IMG/VR virus record: IMGVR_UViG_3300028840_003061 | Span: 1-61,837 of that record | Direction: 5' to 3' (one strand) | From: a virus | DNA: 61,837 bases | Shown here: positions 22,838 to 33,077 of the stretch, in pieces | Numbering within the stretch: position 1 is the stretch's first letter | Layout of the letters: every line of letters starts with the position of its first letter | Notes under the pieces: generated by a model | Told to the model about the DNA's origin: nothing | Databases searched by the model: none | The model's input: only the letters and a program-made list of their open reading frames with translations | Translations under genes and position numbers: made by a program

Positions 22838-24724
22838 TTAGTCCTCGTATCTAAGAAATTTCTTATTTTTATCGAAGATAGCAATTCTTCCGTCTTTAGT
22901 TTTTCTTCTAATCTCGCCATTTTCTACTTTTTTTGGTTCTCTTTTTGGAGTTCCTAATGCTGCATTTATGTAAGAATTATCTAACTCCGGATATATCGCT
23001 TTTATTCTAGATTGAGACAAGTCATATACTTTATCAATATCAGCTCCAAGCTTACCTTTTAGTGTCTTAAGGTTATCTTTTATGTCTTTTAATGTTTCTG
23101 GGGACAACTCTCCCTCGGCACCTTTTTTATACCAATCTTTTAACTTTCTACCCCAAGATGTACCTGTCATATATCTAACAACATCAGTATCAGTAAGAAC
23201 TCCAACTTCTCCCATTGCTCTAGCCATTTTAGTACCTAATGCAGCAATAGCTTGTTCATTACCACCTTCTGCACTTGCGATTAACTCACTAACTGCATCA
23301 AATTCCATATTCTGTTCCATAGCTTTTTTGAAACGCGGATCATCTTTAAGTATACCACGTATAGTAGATACTTGTCTATCTTTGGATATCCTCTTTTCTC
23401 TTTTTTCATCCATTTTAAGCTTGGCTAATCTATATTGCATCAAAGCATCTTTACTATCAGATTCTCTTGCTTTTCCTAAGTCAGCAACCTCTTCCCCAGT
23501 TTGACGATCAAATAACTTAACTCTTCCATCAACATCTTTTGCAAAAGTATCTCTTTTATCTTTTGCAGTCGCTGCTTGATATTGTCTTAACAAAGCCATG
23601 CGATCTTTTAGTATGTTGCGAGGTGTTCCTTTATATAACTCTCCCATTGTTGGTACATGTATACCAGCTTTTGGAGCTTTAACTTCAAATCCCCCAGCTT
23701 CGGCAACCCTACCAGCTTGATATTGCGCCCCAAACTTAGTCAATGCATCCAATATTTGTAGCTTGGCCCTATCTGATCTAGCGTCATCCATTTTAGATTT
23801 AGCATCTTTGTACTCATCCATAAGCCTGACGTACTCTGATTGTATGTCTATGGAAGGGGCTTTTCTGGCAGATTGGAGTAAGGTCTTTTCTTGTTTACCT
23901 AACTTTGCATCTTGAGATAATACTTTCTCTGTTTCAGTCTCTCCCGCATCGTCTTCTGGCTCTTCAATTGAGCTAACCATCTTAGGAGGTTCTGGTGATT
24001 GTTGTATTGATTGTGGATCTACTCCGTATGTTATTGGGGGGTTTATTTCGTCACTTTGCTCTTGGCGATATGGAATATCTGGAATTGGGTAAATACTGTC
24101 TACTACTCCACCATCCTGAAAACCCATAGTGCTAGCTACTTCCGGTTGCGTTTGTTTATCTAATTCATCTGGCATCATTGGTTTATTGTAATCTGGAACA
24201 ATAGAACTGTCTTCTCTTGGAGCAATCTCTTCTTTTAGTTGCTCAATTTCTGATTCTCGCTCTTCAATTGCAGAAAGATTTCCTTTTACTTTTCTTAGGT
24301 AATCGTCTACATCTCTTTGGGGTTGTTTTTTTCCTAGGATATCTCGGTCTCTTGTTCCGCCATGCCCTTGGTTATACGATCTTATAGTTAGTTCATCTAA
24401 ATGTTCTTCAGGAAAAGCTCCTTGACCTTTTAGATCTTTTCTTAACCTAGTTTTATCATCAACATATAACCTAACCATTGCTTTTTTATTAAATTCTGGG
24501 TCTAGTAGATGCTCTGTTACATTTTCTTTAGTTACGGGTTTGCCGTTCCACTCTACAGGTAACATCCCGCGCTCTACCATACGTTCGGCAGTTGCTCTTT
24601 TTATTTGCCCCAACCCGTAAGAAGGCCCACTTTCTATGTTCCTATCGCCAATAGCTTTAGGATTTCCGCTAGATTCCGTTTGGATAATAGCATCTAATAT
24701 TTTTTCGTCCATTTTTTCAGACAT
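22838..24724 (-). CDS. internal virion protein with N-terminal lytic transglycosylase
   Basis: A 628-residue protein. Residues 8-110 form an SLT-type transglycosylase: IIQTESSGNPKAIG with catalytic Glu near residue 17, then GPSYGLGQIKRATAERM and a late IRSYNQGHGG. The rest is low-complexity and coiled coil. T7 gp16 has the same plan, opening a local hole in peptidoglycan during DNA ejection. The 5'-most position of the catalytic domain and the neighbours support that role. Confidence 0.82.
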   Translation of the reverse strand: MSEKMDEKILDAIIQTESSGNPKAIGDRNIESGPSYGLGQIKRATAERMVERGMLPVEWNGKPVTKENVTEHLLDPEFNKKAMVRLYVDDKTRLRKDLKGQGAFPEEHLDELTIRSYNQGHGGTRDRDILGKKQPQRDVDDYLRKVKGNLSAIEERESEIEQLKEEIAPREDSSIVPDYNKPMMPDELDKQTQPEVASTMGFQDGGVVDSIYPIPDIPYRQEQSDEINPPITYGVDPQSIQQSPEPPKMVSSIEEPEDDAGETETEKVLSQDAKLGKQEKTLLQSARKAPSIDIQSEYVRLMDEYKDAKSKMDDARSDRAKLQILDALTKFGAQYQAGRVAEAGGFEVKAPKAGIHVPTMGELYKGTPRNILKDRMALLRQYQAATAKDKRDTFAKDVDGRVKLFDRQTGEEVADLGKARESDSKDALMQYRLAKLKMDEKREKRISKDRQVSTIRGILKDDPRFKKAMEQNMEFDAVSELIASAEGGNEQAIAALGTKMARAMGEVGVLTDTDVVRYMTGTSWGRKLKDWYKKGAEGELSPETLKDIKDNLKTLKGKLGADIDKVYDLSQSRIKAIYPELDNSYINAALGTPKREPKKVENGEIRRKTKDGRIAIFDKNKKFLRYED

Positions 24725-24726
24725 TA

Positions 24727-26406
24727 TTAACCCTTCATTAAAGTTTCTAAGGCTTTCATTCTTGCTTTAGTTCTTTTTTGAGCCTCTTTCATTTCCTTTT
24801 CTTGAGCTTCCATCTTAGAATACTCTTGGTGTAGTCCTTGAGCTAGCTGACCTTCTTCGGAACTAACTACCCCACCATCCTCATAGCCCTTTTTTACAAC
24901 TCCGCCACAAGCCATTTCTTCCTGGACTTCATCTGATTCCATCAGTATATCTTCATCACCTAATTCGGATAAATCTCGGTATCCTTTTAATAGTTCCATT
25001 AGTCTTTGTTGTTGAGGAAGGTTAATCCACATCTCTCCGGAGTTTACCTTAGCATCAACTCTATCACCAGCATATTCGTCCATAGGGACAATACCAGCTT
25101 CTTCATCCTGCATCCCTTCTACTTCTGGAACAGGAATACCACCACCAGCATACCCACCATTGCTATTCGGAGCTTCTATTTGTGGTCCTTGGGGAATTTC
25201 TTGAGGCTCTTCTTCAACTACACCACCGTTTGCATATCCACGTTCTTTCCGGACTTGTGCAAAAGTTTTACCTTCTGTAAAATCAGATACTGTTCTAGGA
25301 TTTGGGTCTTTTCTTATAACTCCCCCATCTGCAGCATATGTTCCGAATTTAGGATCTACTGTACCAGTAAAAGCTGTCGCGTCTTCACTAGGTTGGACTT
25401 GAGTTCGTACTGATGGGGACGATTTACTGCCATACTGTATCATGGCTCCGCCAATCCCTCCGGCAAGGTTACTAAAAGCGGCTCCTTGTTGTAAAGCTCC
25501 CTTTGCGGCGGCTTGTCCAGCAGATAAAGTATTACTGGCTTGTTGTTGTACGGTTTGTTGTTGTCCAGCTCTTGCGTTAGCAATTGCTTGTTGTCTAGCC
25601 AATCTGTTTTGGTAATCTTGTTGTATAAGAGCTTTGTTTGTCATTTCTTGTTGGTTAGCTAAGTCTGCCTCGGTATTATATTGTTGTTGTTGACGAGCCA
25701 GGTTAGACGCTTCTACGTTCATTCTATTGGCTAGATTAAATTGAGCAATACGATCTGCCGCACTAGCAACTTGAGCCTGGCGACCAAACTGCTCTTGTCC
25801 AATCTGACTAGCTAAACCAGCACCTTGACTCATTGCTTGTAATGCTCTTTGTTGTGCTTGACCGGATAACTGAGCTTGAGCTAATGCATCTCTTTCTGCT
25901 GCAGCTTGACTAGAGCTAAGTCTTGCGGCTAGTTCTGCTCCGCCTCCCCCGGCTCCCCGTTCTTCTGCACTTTGTAGTATAGATTTTTGGCGGGCTTGCT
26001 CTGCTCCAGCAGCTTGTCTCTGCATTAGAAGTTGTTGCGCTTTTTCTTCTTCGGTTAAGCCTGTTCTAGATAGATCTCCTAACTTCTGTAATGCGTCCAT
26101 TTGAGCTTTTTCTAGTCTAGGATCTACTTGTATATCTTCTAAAGCAGAAGGTCCTTGTTCTAAATATTGCTGTAATCCGGCAAACTCCGGTTTTTGTAAT
26201 ACGATTTTTTGGGCTTCAATAGTAGGAATTCCTAAAGCCTTCAATTCGTCCACAGACTCCTGGGCAAGGGCCATAGCTTGTCTCATCTGAGCATCTGCCT
26301 GTCCTTTAGCATCAGCAGCAATACCAGCAGCTTTGTCTCCGCTAATTATATTACCAACTGCACCGACTCCTCCGGCAACAAGTCCCATAGTTAATGGATC
26401 ACCCAT
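24727..26406 (-). CDS. internal virion protein, Gln/Ala-rich
   Basis: A 559-residue protein. The N-terminus is a hydrophobic Gly-rich segment (GLVAGGVGAVGNIISG), followed by about 300 residues of Gln/Ala-rich helix and a C-terminal region with repeated GG-V/I units (DGGVIRKDP, ANGGVVEEE, CGGVVKKGY). Such Gly-Gly-Val repeats are common in podovirus core proteins. It is probably part of the internal core with the two genes downstream. Confidence 0.65.
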   Translation of the reverse strand: MGDPLTMGLVAGGVGAVGNIISGDKAAGIAADAKGQADAQMRQAMALAQESVDELKALGIPTIEAQKIVLQKPEFAGLQQYLEQGPSALEDIQVDPRLEKAQMDALQKLGDLSRTGLTEEEKAQQLLMQRQAAGAEQARQKSILQSAEERGAGGGGAELAARLSSSQAAAERDALAQAQLSGQAQQRALQAMSQGAGLASQIGQEQFGRQAQVASAADRIAQFNLANRMNVEASNLARQQQQYNTEADLANQQEMTNKALIQQDYQNRLARQQAIANARAGQQQTVQQQASNTLSAGQAAAKGALQQGAAFSNLAGGIGGAMIQYGSKSSPSVRTQVQPSEDATAFTGTVDPKFGTYAADGGVIRKDPNPRTVSDFTEGKTFAQVRKERGYANGGVVEEEPQEIPQGPQIEAPNSNGGYAGGGIPVPEVEGMQDEEAGIVPMDEYAGDRVDAKVNSGEMWINLPQQQRLMELLKGYRDLSELGDEDILMESDEVQEEMACGGVVKKGYEDGGVVSSEEGQLAQGLHQEYSKMEAQEKEMKEAQKRTKARMKALETLMKG

Positions 26407-26407
26407 A

Positions 26408-26743
26408 TTATTCTCCTACCTTTTTTCTTAAATAAATAACACTATTTGTATTATAATAAAGTTCATATCCATGAGAAAGCATAATAGAGATTGAATACGT
26501 TGAATTAGACATACCAGGAACGACAGACCCAACGACATACTGATACCCCAATTCTTCGGCAATAGCACAAGCTAGTTTATCGTATTCTTTTGCAATGCCC
26601 TTTCCTCTAAACTCTTCTCTAACAAATATATCTGCAATATACAAACCACCAGGATTAGATTCATATGTGAAAAAACCATACTCGTCCTCATAAATATTTC
26701 GAGTAGACTTTTCTTCTAAATATAAGGCATAGTTTGATTTCAT
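26408..26743 (-). CDS. GNAT-family acetyltransferase
   Basis: A 111-residue compact GNAT protein. The acetyl-CoA site is VREEFRGKGIAKEYDK (R-x2-G-x-G/A, about residues 41-56), preceded by the beta strand YIADIFV. The fold is short but keeps the core strands up to GYELYY. It lies between internal virion genes with 1-base gaps, so it is expressed with them. The substrate is unknown; it may modify a virion or host protein. Confidence 0.75.
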   Translation of the reverse strand: MKSNYALYLEEKSTRNIYEDEYGFFTYESNPGGLYIADIFVREEFRGKGIAKEYDKLACAIAEELGYQYVVGSVVPGMSNSTYSISIMLSHGYELYYNTNSVIYLRKKVGE

Positions 26744-26744
26744 A

Positions 26745-28403
26745 TTAACCTTTTGTTGGGATATACTTTAAACCGCCACCACCTGGAGGAGGGAGATATT
26801 TGCCTCCTTGGGTCGGATCTACTTCTTTAGATACAGGAGGTACTACACCATGTCTAGCATCTATTGTAGACAGGCCTTGTTCTATGTCAGCTATTCCTTT
26901 GCTTGCAGCATGTGCTGCCTCTATTTGTTGCATCTTTGCATCAAGTTGTCTCATTGCTTCAGCATATTGATCTTGTAGAGATGTTTGACTATTCATAGTA
27001 TTCATTTGAGATAGGTAATAAGCCCTCCATTGCTCTCTTTGAGATTCAGCAACTTGTTTAGACTCGTTTCTTATCTGTTCTGCTTGTCCCTCTAATTGAC
27101 TTTTCTCTAAATCATACGCGGCCTTTTTGTCGCCGATTGTTTTTATATAATCCTGGGCACCTGTAGCAATTTGACCGGAACCAGCTTGCAAATCTCCAGC
27201 AGGTTGACCAGCTAATTGTCTAAGAGCGTTTAATTGCGCAGCTTGTTCTGCTGCCCTAACATCCCCTTCTGCGATATTTCCAAAGTGTACATAATCAGAA
27301 AGCTTTTGACCAAAAGTCTGATCCAATAAACCTTTTTGTATCGACTCTGGGTCTGCTCCTAGTTTTGCCATTTCTTCTGGAGATAAATGCTGCCCGCTTT
27401 CCACTTTTGCTCTAAGTGCTGCTTGTTCTGCTTGAGCTTGTTCTAATTGAGATGCAACATCAGATTGTATACCTTGTTGTTTTGCGGCAAGTTGTTCAGT
27501 GGCGGTTCTAGCAATATCCCCTCTTTGTCTTTGTTGTTCCGCTAGTTTACTTCTAATATCTCCTTCTAAGGAAGAGGTTTGTTTATCCAAACCACTAACA
27601 TCTCTTTGAAGTCCTCTAGAGTCTACAGCTTGCGCTCCCCGTTTACCAGAAATAAGAAGAGCATCTAATGCTCTCTGTCCACCAGTATATGTTGGAGATT
27701 GTTTACCGACCGCTCTAGAAAGCTCTGCAACTCTTCCTCTAGAAGATAATAGCTCTGCGGCTCTTCTTTTTAGATCTGCAGCTTTACCTGCTTCTTTATA
27801 TAAGTTAGGACCAGTTCCAGTATCAATAGAGGTAGTACCTTCTCTGATCGCTTTAAAACGCTTTAAATCTTCTTCAGATGGGCCTGTTGCTCCGGCTTGG
27901 TCTATAAGTCCAGAAGCAAATTGACCAGCAGAGTCAAGTCTTTGTTGTTCTTGAGATATCTTAGATCCAGCACCTAGGGACTTTTCTCTCTTTTTAGCTA
28001 TATCTTGTTCTAAACTAGACTTTTCTCCTCTAATACCGGAAGAAATACGAGATCCTATTTGTTGAGCTTTAGGTTGGTTGGCGTCAATGTATTTTTTAAG
28101 GTTAGTATATGTACCAGATCCACTCCGGCTTTCTGGTCTTTTGGCTGTGAAATCTTTACCAGTTTTCTCGGCTGTCATACCCATAAGACGTTCACCGGCT
28201 TTTTCACGCTCTACAAGGCCTCCAGCAACGAATTTCTGAGGCTCTTTAGTCTGACCAGCCATACGAGCTAGAGCAGCTCTCTTGGGGCTCATAGAGGCTG
28301 AGAGAGGGGCTGAACTATTGACACCAGGTTTAGATGCGTTATCCTCTTCTAATACACCCATACCTGGCTTAGATCCCTCTTCTTTTCCTATAATATATGC
28401 CAA
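26745..28403 (-). CDS. internal virion protein
   Basis: A 552-residue protein starting at TTG behind AGGAGA. It is dominated by Gln/Ala/Arg/Glu helix (for example EQAQAEQAALRAKVES) and ends Pro/Gly-rich (KYLPPPGGGG). It belongs by composition and position to the internal core proteins. A late-type TTAACAACTA element precedes it at 28436. Confidence 0.62.
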   Translation of the reverse strand: MAYIIGKEEGSKPGMGVLEEDNASKPGVNSSAPLSASMSPKRAALARMAGQTKEPQKFVAGGLVEREKAGERLMGMTAEKTGKDFTAKRPESRSGSGTYTNLKKYIDANQPKAQQIGSRISSGIRGEKSSLEQDIAKKREKSLGAGSKISQEQQRLDSAGQFASGLIDQAGATGPSEEDLKRFKAIREGTTSIDTGTGPNLYKEAGKAADLKRRAAELLSSRGRVAELSRAVGKQSPTYTGGQRALDALLISGKRGAQAVDSRGLQRDVSGLDKQTSSLEGDIRSKLAEQQRQRGDIARTATEQLAAKQQGIQSDVASQLEQAQAEQAALRAKVESGQHLSPEEMAKLGADPESIQKGLLDQTFGQKLSDYVHFGNIAEGDVRAAEQAAQLNALRQLAGQPAGDLQAGSGQIATGAQDYIKTIGDKKAAYDLEKSQLEGQAEQIRNESKQVAESQREQWRAYYLSQMNTMNSQTSLQDQYAEAMRQLDAKMQQIEAAHAASKGIADIEQGLSTIDARHGVVPPVSKEVDPTQGGKYLPPPGGGGLKYIPTKG

Positions 28404-28435
28404 TTTACTAGTCTCCTACTATAGTTTGCTTCTTT

Positions 28436-28449
28436 ATTAGTTGTTAATT
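28436..28449 (-). promoter_or_regulatory. late-gene element AATTAACAACTAAT
   Basis: On the minus strand the motif AATTAACAACTAAT overlaps the stop of the gene at 28444 and stands about 35 bases before the TTG start at 28403. It matches the TTTAACAACTA consensus found ahead of other late genes. Confidence 0.45.
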
Positions 28450-28863
28450 GCCTATAACTTGTATAGTTAGTTCGTACTCGTTATTTTCCTGTAACCCAGT
28501 TATGTTTAGTATTTTTATGATTTGTCCAGTATTACCACTGTAAGTAAATGAGATAAAAGGCTGTCCTTCTGGATAAGTATTTGAATTTGTTAGATTTCTA
28601 GCAGAAAGTACTATAAATCCTCTGGCTCGATTTGTACCAATCCTGAACAATCCATTAGTAATGGGAACCCCCGTGCTGTCCACTTCTATAGAAAATGTCA
28701 GTATTTCTTGGTTTAAGTTATCAAAATCTAAATTTCCGTTAACCGTATCTACTACATCATCCATAAACTTATTAATAACATCCCCAAGCCTACCGACTAG
28801 CTCCCTATATTCCGGATCGTAATCATCACTTAAAATACGTCTTACATTATCTAGCTGTGCGAT
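28444..28863 (-). CDS. tail-associated virion protein with apparent AUC start
   Basis: The frame encodes 139 residues if read from ATC at 28863-28861. That codon overlaps the tail gene's stop as TAATC, exactly like the TAATG overlaps used elsewhere, and follows AGGGGG by five bases. The N-terminal sequence so gained (AQLDNVRRILSDDYDPEY) looks native. The first ATG is at 28764, 33 codons inside, and no GTG or TTG lies between. The segment VNGNLDFDNLNQEI is typical of small podovirus tail proteins. Function: probably a tail or tail-fibre-associated protein. Confidence 0.7.
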   Translation of the reverse strand: MAQLDNVRRILSDDYDPEYRELVGRLGDVINKFMDDVVDTVNGNLDFDNLNQEILTFSIEVDSTGVPITNGLFRIGTNRARGFIVLSARNLTNSNTYPEGQPFISFTYSGNTGQIIKILNITGLQENNEYELTIQVIGN

Positions 28864-31800
28864 TATATCCCCCTATACGCCCTGGTAGACAGTGGCCTAA
28901 CATTGAGAGAAAATCCTAATAAACTAAATGATTCTCTTGCATTGCGGTGCGTAAATTTAACAGTAATATACCTACATCTTTGCTTGTTTCGTGGTATAAG
29001 TGTCCTGTAAGGAACATCAGTACCTTCTCCTCCCCAAGCATTTTCGCTCCATACCCAACCGCCCCAGAAGCCAACACCTCGCCCGGTAAACTTTTTACTT
29101 TCAAAATCCATACTGGCGTCAGTAGCAAAGGCAAGCTCTGCAGTTACAAAGTTATTTCCATCAAAGATTGCGGTTCCTTCTGGTATTTGTTTTAATATTG
29201 AAGGATCTCCAAAATGCTGTGGAGCCCACTCTATCTCAGACACAATCCCTTTGTAGTACGTTACTGGTCCAGCAATAAAGGGCATCTGGTACTCAAAAGA
29301 AACAAGACTCTTAGAAGTATTTTTATCTAGGATAATTGCCTCAAACTCAGTTGTTTCATCTACAGTTTTATAATTAGAGTATCCGGTTCCCACAGATGAG
29401 TTTAGTTCTCCAATAAGAACATTGTACTCGTCCTTAAGCTGTTCAAATGTTACTCCAGTAGGAACTGTGTATGTCTGTAGTGGATCGTCTGCAGCTACCT
29501 TAGCAACTAAAGCAATTAGTTGGTCTTGTAACTCTGCTCCCACAGTTAGAGATAAAGAGCTTTCATAATCTGTGTCATCCAATATTACATCAGCATCTAG
29601 CTTTCTGAGAAGCCGATTAAACTTTGCTATAGTTACCCACTGTGTTTGAAGTATGACATCCCCTTGATCCACTTCCAAAACGCTACTTAATTCCACTTGT
29701 AATTCTGTAGCATCTGCTGGCTGTTCAGCAATAGAAAGATCTCCTTCGGAATCAGCAAAGTCTTTTCTTCCATCCCCTTTACGTTCTTTTCTGATAAACC
29801 CGGTATCTCCAGAAGAAAGGTATAACTTATCATCAGACTCATTTACAACTGCACTAGTTGCATTTAACCCTGTCCATCTAACCCATGAAGTATTAAAAGT
29901 ATTGTATCTATATACCTGAGTCCCGGTTGTATCGGTAGTTTCGGTAGGCATCCAAATTAAATAAGACCTATCTGTCTCGTACCCTACTCCAAAAGCTGAA
30001 GTTCTAATATTAAAATCAGAACCGCTTACATCAAATATGCGATCTTCTATTTTTCTAGAAATTACACCAACTCCGCCATCCGAAATAGTCGCAATTCCTT
30101 GAGTAGATAACATATATATCTGGTTATTTAATATTGCCGCACTATCTGGTGCAATTATGGACACAGAGTTATCTAACAGTTTTACGCCAAATGTAGAAGG
30201 AGAGCTACCCGTTATAATGTAAACTCCGTCTGTTTTCATAACAAACAAATTGTCTCTTAAGGCAACGATTCTTTCTATTGGGTCGTCCTTTCCACCAACA
30301 TCCAAGTAATTAACTAAAGGAACCGCTTCTGGTTGAGATGTTTTAGAAAAATAAACTCTATTAGGATTATCTTCATTATCTGATACTTGAGAACCAAGAA
30401 TAACTCTACCAGTGGTGTCTGACACAAAGGTTGCCTGTATTACAAAACTATTTGTTGTAGTACTTTGTATTTCATAAGATCCAACTAGATCGTTATTGTA
30501 TATATAAACGGTATCTCCTGTAGAATATCCGTGAGACGCAACCGTTACCTCAACAGTATCTGGATCTGTTGCTAGATCTACAATATTTGTAATTGATTGA
30601 GCGTTTGGCATAACTGGACTAAATTGACCAGTGATGTCCACTCCATCATCCTGTACCCCTATATAAAATTCGGAATCAGATAGATTCTTTGAACGGAGAA
30701 GGATTACGCCAGGAAGATCATCTTCTCCAGATAAATAAAAAGCACTTACTGGAGACTCGTATGTCCCATGCTGCGTTATATTAAACGTATAGCTTGTATC
30801 AACATCTGCTGCGTCTGTGGCTGGTCCAATATCTACGTTTTCAACAAATACTGTAGAAGTCGATATTACAGTGTTAAAGGAGCCTCCGCTATTGTAACCA
30901 CCAATTTCGTTCCCTGTAGTTAGAGCAACATCATCTGCTGTAGTATCTCCAGATATATCTATTCTGTGTAGAGTATATCCAGACTCCGCAGTAGGCACCG
31001 TTGCATTTGCTCCAGTTGTGTCATAATAAAATTGAACTTTATTGGCATCTAGCGCATCACTAAACAAAAACGACTCGCCGTCTGTTAGAGACGCTTTAGC
31101 TAAACAGTCAAAGTTTGTTGCCTCTCTAGTATCAATATCGCTATTTATTATACGAACCAATGATCTAGCCGTCTCATCTATTGATTGACCAGCAGATATT
31201 AAGTTAGAAAGAGTTACATCTCCGCCATCTTCGGTATTTGCCTGTTCCCCGTCCCCTTGCGTGTTGAAACTAAAAGAAAAAGATGTTCCAGTAATACCAT
31301 CTGTAGCATCATCAGAGTCTCCGTTTTTTGCATTAATTACTGTAACTACATTAGATGCTTCTGAAGCACTAAAGTCAGTTTGGTCATCTATAGAAGTTGC
31401 AAGAGCTGTTGCTACGTCTGCTGCGGTATCTCCTGGATCAAGAACCACTTTTATAGCTATTCTACCTTCGGTATCTGTGTCTGAGGGTTCAACGGTAGAT
31501 CCGGTTGTATCAAACCAGAAAAAATAACCCCTTTCATTGGATGCTGAATTTAGTAAAAAGTATGTTCCATCTAAAGATGCTGCAGCAGTTGTGGTTATTT
31601 CAGTTTCTTCTGTTGCACCGATAAAAGTATACTCTTTGCTAATACTGGAATTCCCAAGTACAAACTTAGATGTCCCAGAAACAAAGTTAGCTGCACTTAA
31701 CATACTAAACTGAAGAAAGTGTCTCGTACTAGTATTTGCGTAGAATGTTGAGTTCCTGAATATTGTTATGTCAGCAGCTTTGGGCGGTTTTTCATTAGAC

Positions 31801-33077
31801 TGGAGAATTCCTTCTCCGCTAACTGGGTTAGTGTACAACAAAGTACCTGATACTCTAAAGCTTTCTGGTATTTCATCTTTTACTGTTATTTCACCAGAAG
31901 CAATATCCGCTGCAGTAAGGTTGGCTTCGTAAACCAAGTTCATTTCATCGCCTGGCTCTAAATCGGCTAAATTATCTTCAATTGTTGTTGTGGTAACTCC
32001 AGTTCTGTATAGTTGAAATAGATAGTCTGTAGTATCCGCGTCTGATGGGATGTTAAAAGTCAAGTTAACGCTAGCAGATTTACCAGTAGAGTTAGATCCT
32101 TGAACTACAGTTGTAAAAACAAACCCAGTTAAGGCTCCAGCGCCATCGGCAACATCAGTTACGTCAGAGCCGCTATTATTAGTAATAGTTATTACATCTC
32201 CGGAAACTTCCACCGATACGTTTGCTATAGAATTTAATATAGCACTAGCAGTTCTAGCGGCCACGGTTCCAGAGGTATCTCCGGTTACAACAGCAACTTC
32301 TATCTCAATTCTATTAACGGTCTCACTAGTTGATGGTTTTGTTGAAGAACCATCTAAATTATACCATACGTAGAAATTAGACCCGTCTCCATCGGACATT
32401 AGAAAGTAATCTGCATCTAGTGCAGTTGCAAGTACTCCATTTGTATCTACAGTCGATACCTCATTTGTTTCTTTGTTACTATCAGTATTTGTTGCTATTG
32501 TTCTAGAACTGACTGCTCCAGTAATTAAATTATTGTTGGAGTCTCTATATCCCCATAATGCTCTGTATGCTGTTTTGCTTAGTGGAGGAAGAAAACCCCC
32601 ATCTTCATATACTAAAGTAGCTTTGATATCTAAGGCTGCAGGACCACCAGCATCTTTAATAAATTTGTCCTGAGTTGTAAAATTTGTCACATTATTTGAT
32701 ATTGTTCCGGAGATCTTCTTTACGCCGTCAGAAGTAGTAAAATATAAGTTACCACTAGCCTCAACGTACTTCATTCTTATACCCGACTCTACTTCGTCAT
32801 ATGTACCACTAAAAGTAGAGAATGTACCATCTTCAGCATCGCTATCGTATTGCAGACTGGAGCCTACATGTCTAATTATTCTATCTTTGTAATTTATTAA
32901 GGTTTTTATTACTTGGCTAGAAGGAGACTCATCTCCATAGTCCGAAAACCCTCTTCTAGGTCTGGCCGTATCGTTTCTATCTATTACAATATTGTTAGCA
33001 GATAGCAAAGACCCCTCGGGAAGCCCCAAAGGATTGTGGTACGTTGATAAGGTTTTTATACTTAGAAGGGATGGGAT
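28863..33077 (-). CDS. tail tubular protein B-like protein, apparent AUC start
   Basis: A very large tail protein (1404 residues), similar by position and by PEGSLLSANNIVIDRN to T7 gp12-like proteins but almost twice as long. The extra length comes from at least three related inserted modules of about 110 residues (LDADYFLMSD, LDGTYFLLNS and DGESFLFSDA mark each start). The C-terminal part has a propeller-like region (DNLFVMKTDGVYIITG). The first canonical start is TTG 33029, but the frame extends upstream to ATC 33077, five bases after AAGGAGG and 13 after the previous stop. The added residues (PSLLSIKTLSTYHN) fit the family N-terminus. Confidence 0.8.
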   Translation of the reverse strand: MPSLLSIKTLSTYHNPLGLPEGSLLSANNIVIDRNDTARPRRGFSDYGDESPSSQVIKTLINYKDRIIRHVGSSLQYDSDAEDGTFSTFSGTYDEVESGIRMKYVEASGNLYFTTSDGVKKISGTISNNVTNFTTQDKFIKDAGGPAALDIKATLVYEDGGFLPPLSKTAYRALWGYRDSNNNLITGAVSSRTIATNTDSNKETNEVSTVDTNGVLATALDADYFLMSDGDGSNFYVWYNLDGSSTKPSTSETVNRIEIEVAVVTGDTSGTVAARTASAILNSIANVSVEVSGDVITITNNSGSDVTDVADGAGALTGFVFTTVVQGSNSTGKSASVNLTFNIPSDADTTDYLFQLYRTGVTTTTIEDNLADLEPGDEMNLVYEANLTAADIASGEITVKDEIPESFRVSGTLLYTNPVSGEGILQSNEKPPKAADITIFRNSTFYANTSTRHFLQFSMLSAANFVSGTSKFVLGNSSISKEYTFIGATEETEITTTAAASLDGTYFLLNSASNERGYFFWFDTTGSTVEPSDTDTEGRIAIKVVLDPGDTAADVATALATSIDDQTDFSASEASNVVTVINAKNGDSDDATDGITGTSFSFSFNTQGDGEQANTEDGGDVTLSNLISAGQSIDETARSLVRIINSDIDTREATNFDCLAKASLTDGESFLFSDALDANKVQFYYDTTGANATVPTAESGYTLHRIDISGDTTADDVALTTGNEIGGYNSGGSFNTVISTSTVFVENVDIGPATDAADVDTSYTFNITQHGTYESPVSAFYLSGEDDLPGVILLRSKNLSDSEFYIGVQDDGVDITGQFSPVMPNAQSITNIVDLATDPDTVEVTVASHGYSTGDTVYIYNNDLVGSYEIQSTTTNSFVIQATFVSDTTGRVILGSQVSDNEDNPNRVYFSKTSQPEAVPLVNYLDVGGKDDPIERIVALRDNLFVMKTDGVYIITGSSPSTFGVKLLDNSVSIIAPDSAAILNNQIYMLSTQGIATISDGGVGVISRKIEDRIFDVSGSDFNIRTSAFGVGYETDRSYLIWMPTETTDTTGTQVYRYNTFNTSWVRWTGLNATSAVVNESDDKLYLSSGDTGFIRKERKGDGRKDFADSEGDLSIAEQPADATELQVELSSVLEVDQGDVILQTQWVTIAKFNRLLRKLDADVILDDTDYESSLSLTVGAELQDQLIALVAKVAADDPLQTYTVPTGVTFEQLKDEYNVLIGELNSSVGTGYSNYKTVDETTEFEAIILDKNTSKSLVSFEYQMPFIAGPVTYYKGIVSEIEWAPQHFGDPSILKQIPEGTAIFDGNNFVTAELAFATDASMDFESKKFTGRGVGFWGGWVWSENAWGGEGTDVPYRTLIPRNKQRCRYITVKFTHRNARESFSLLGFSLNVRPLSTRAYRGI

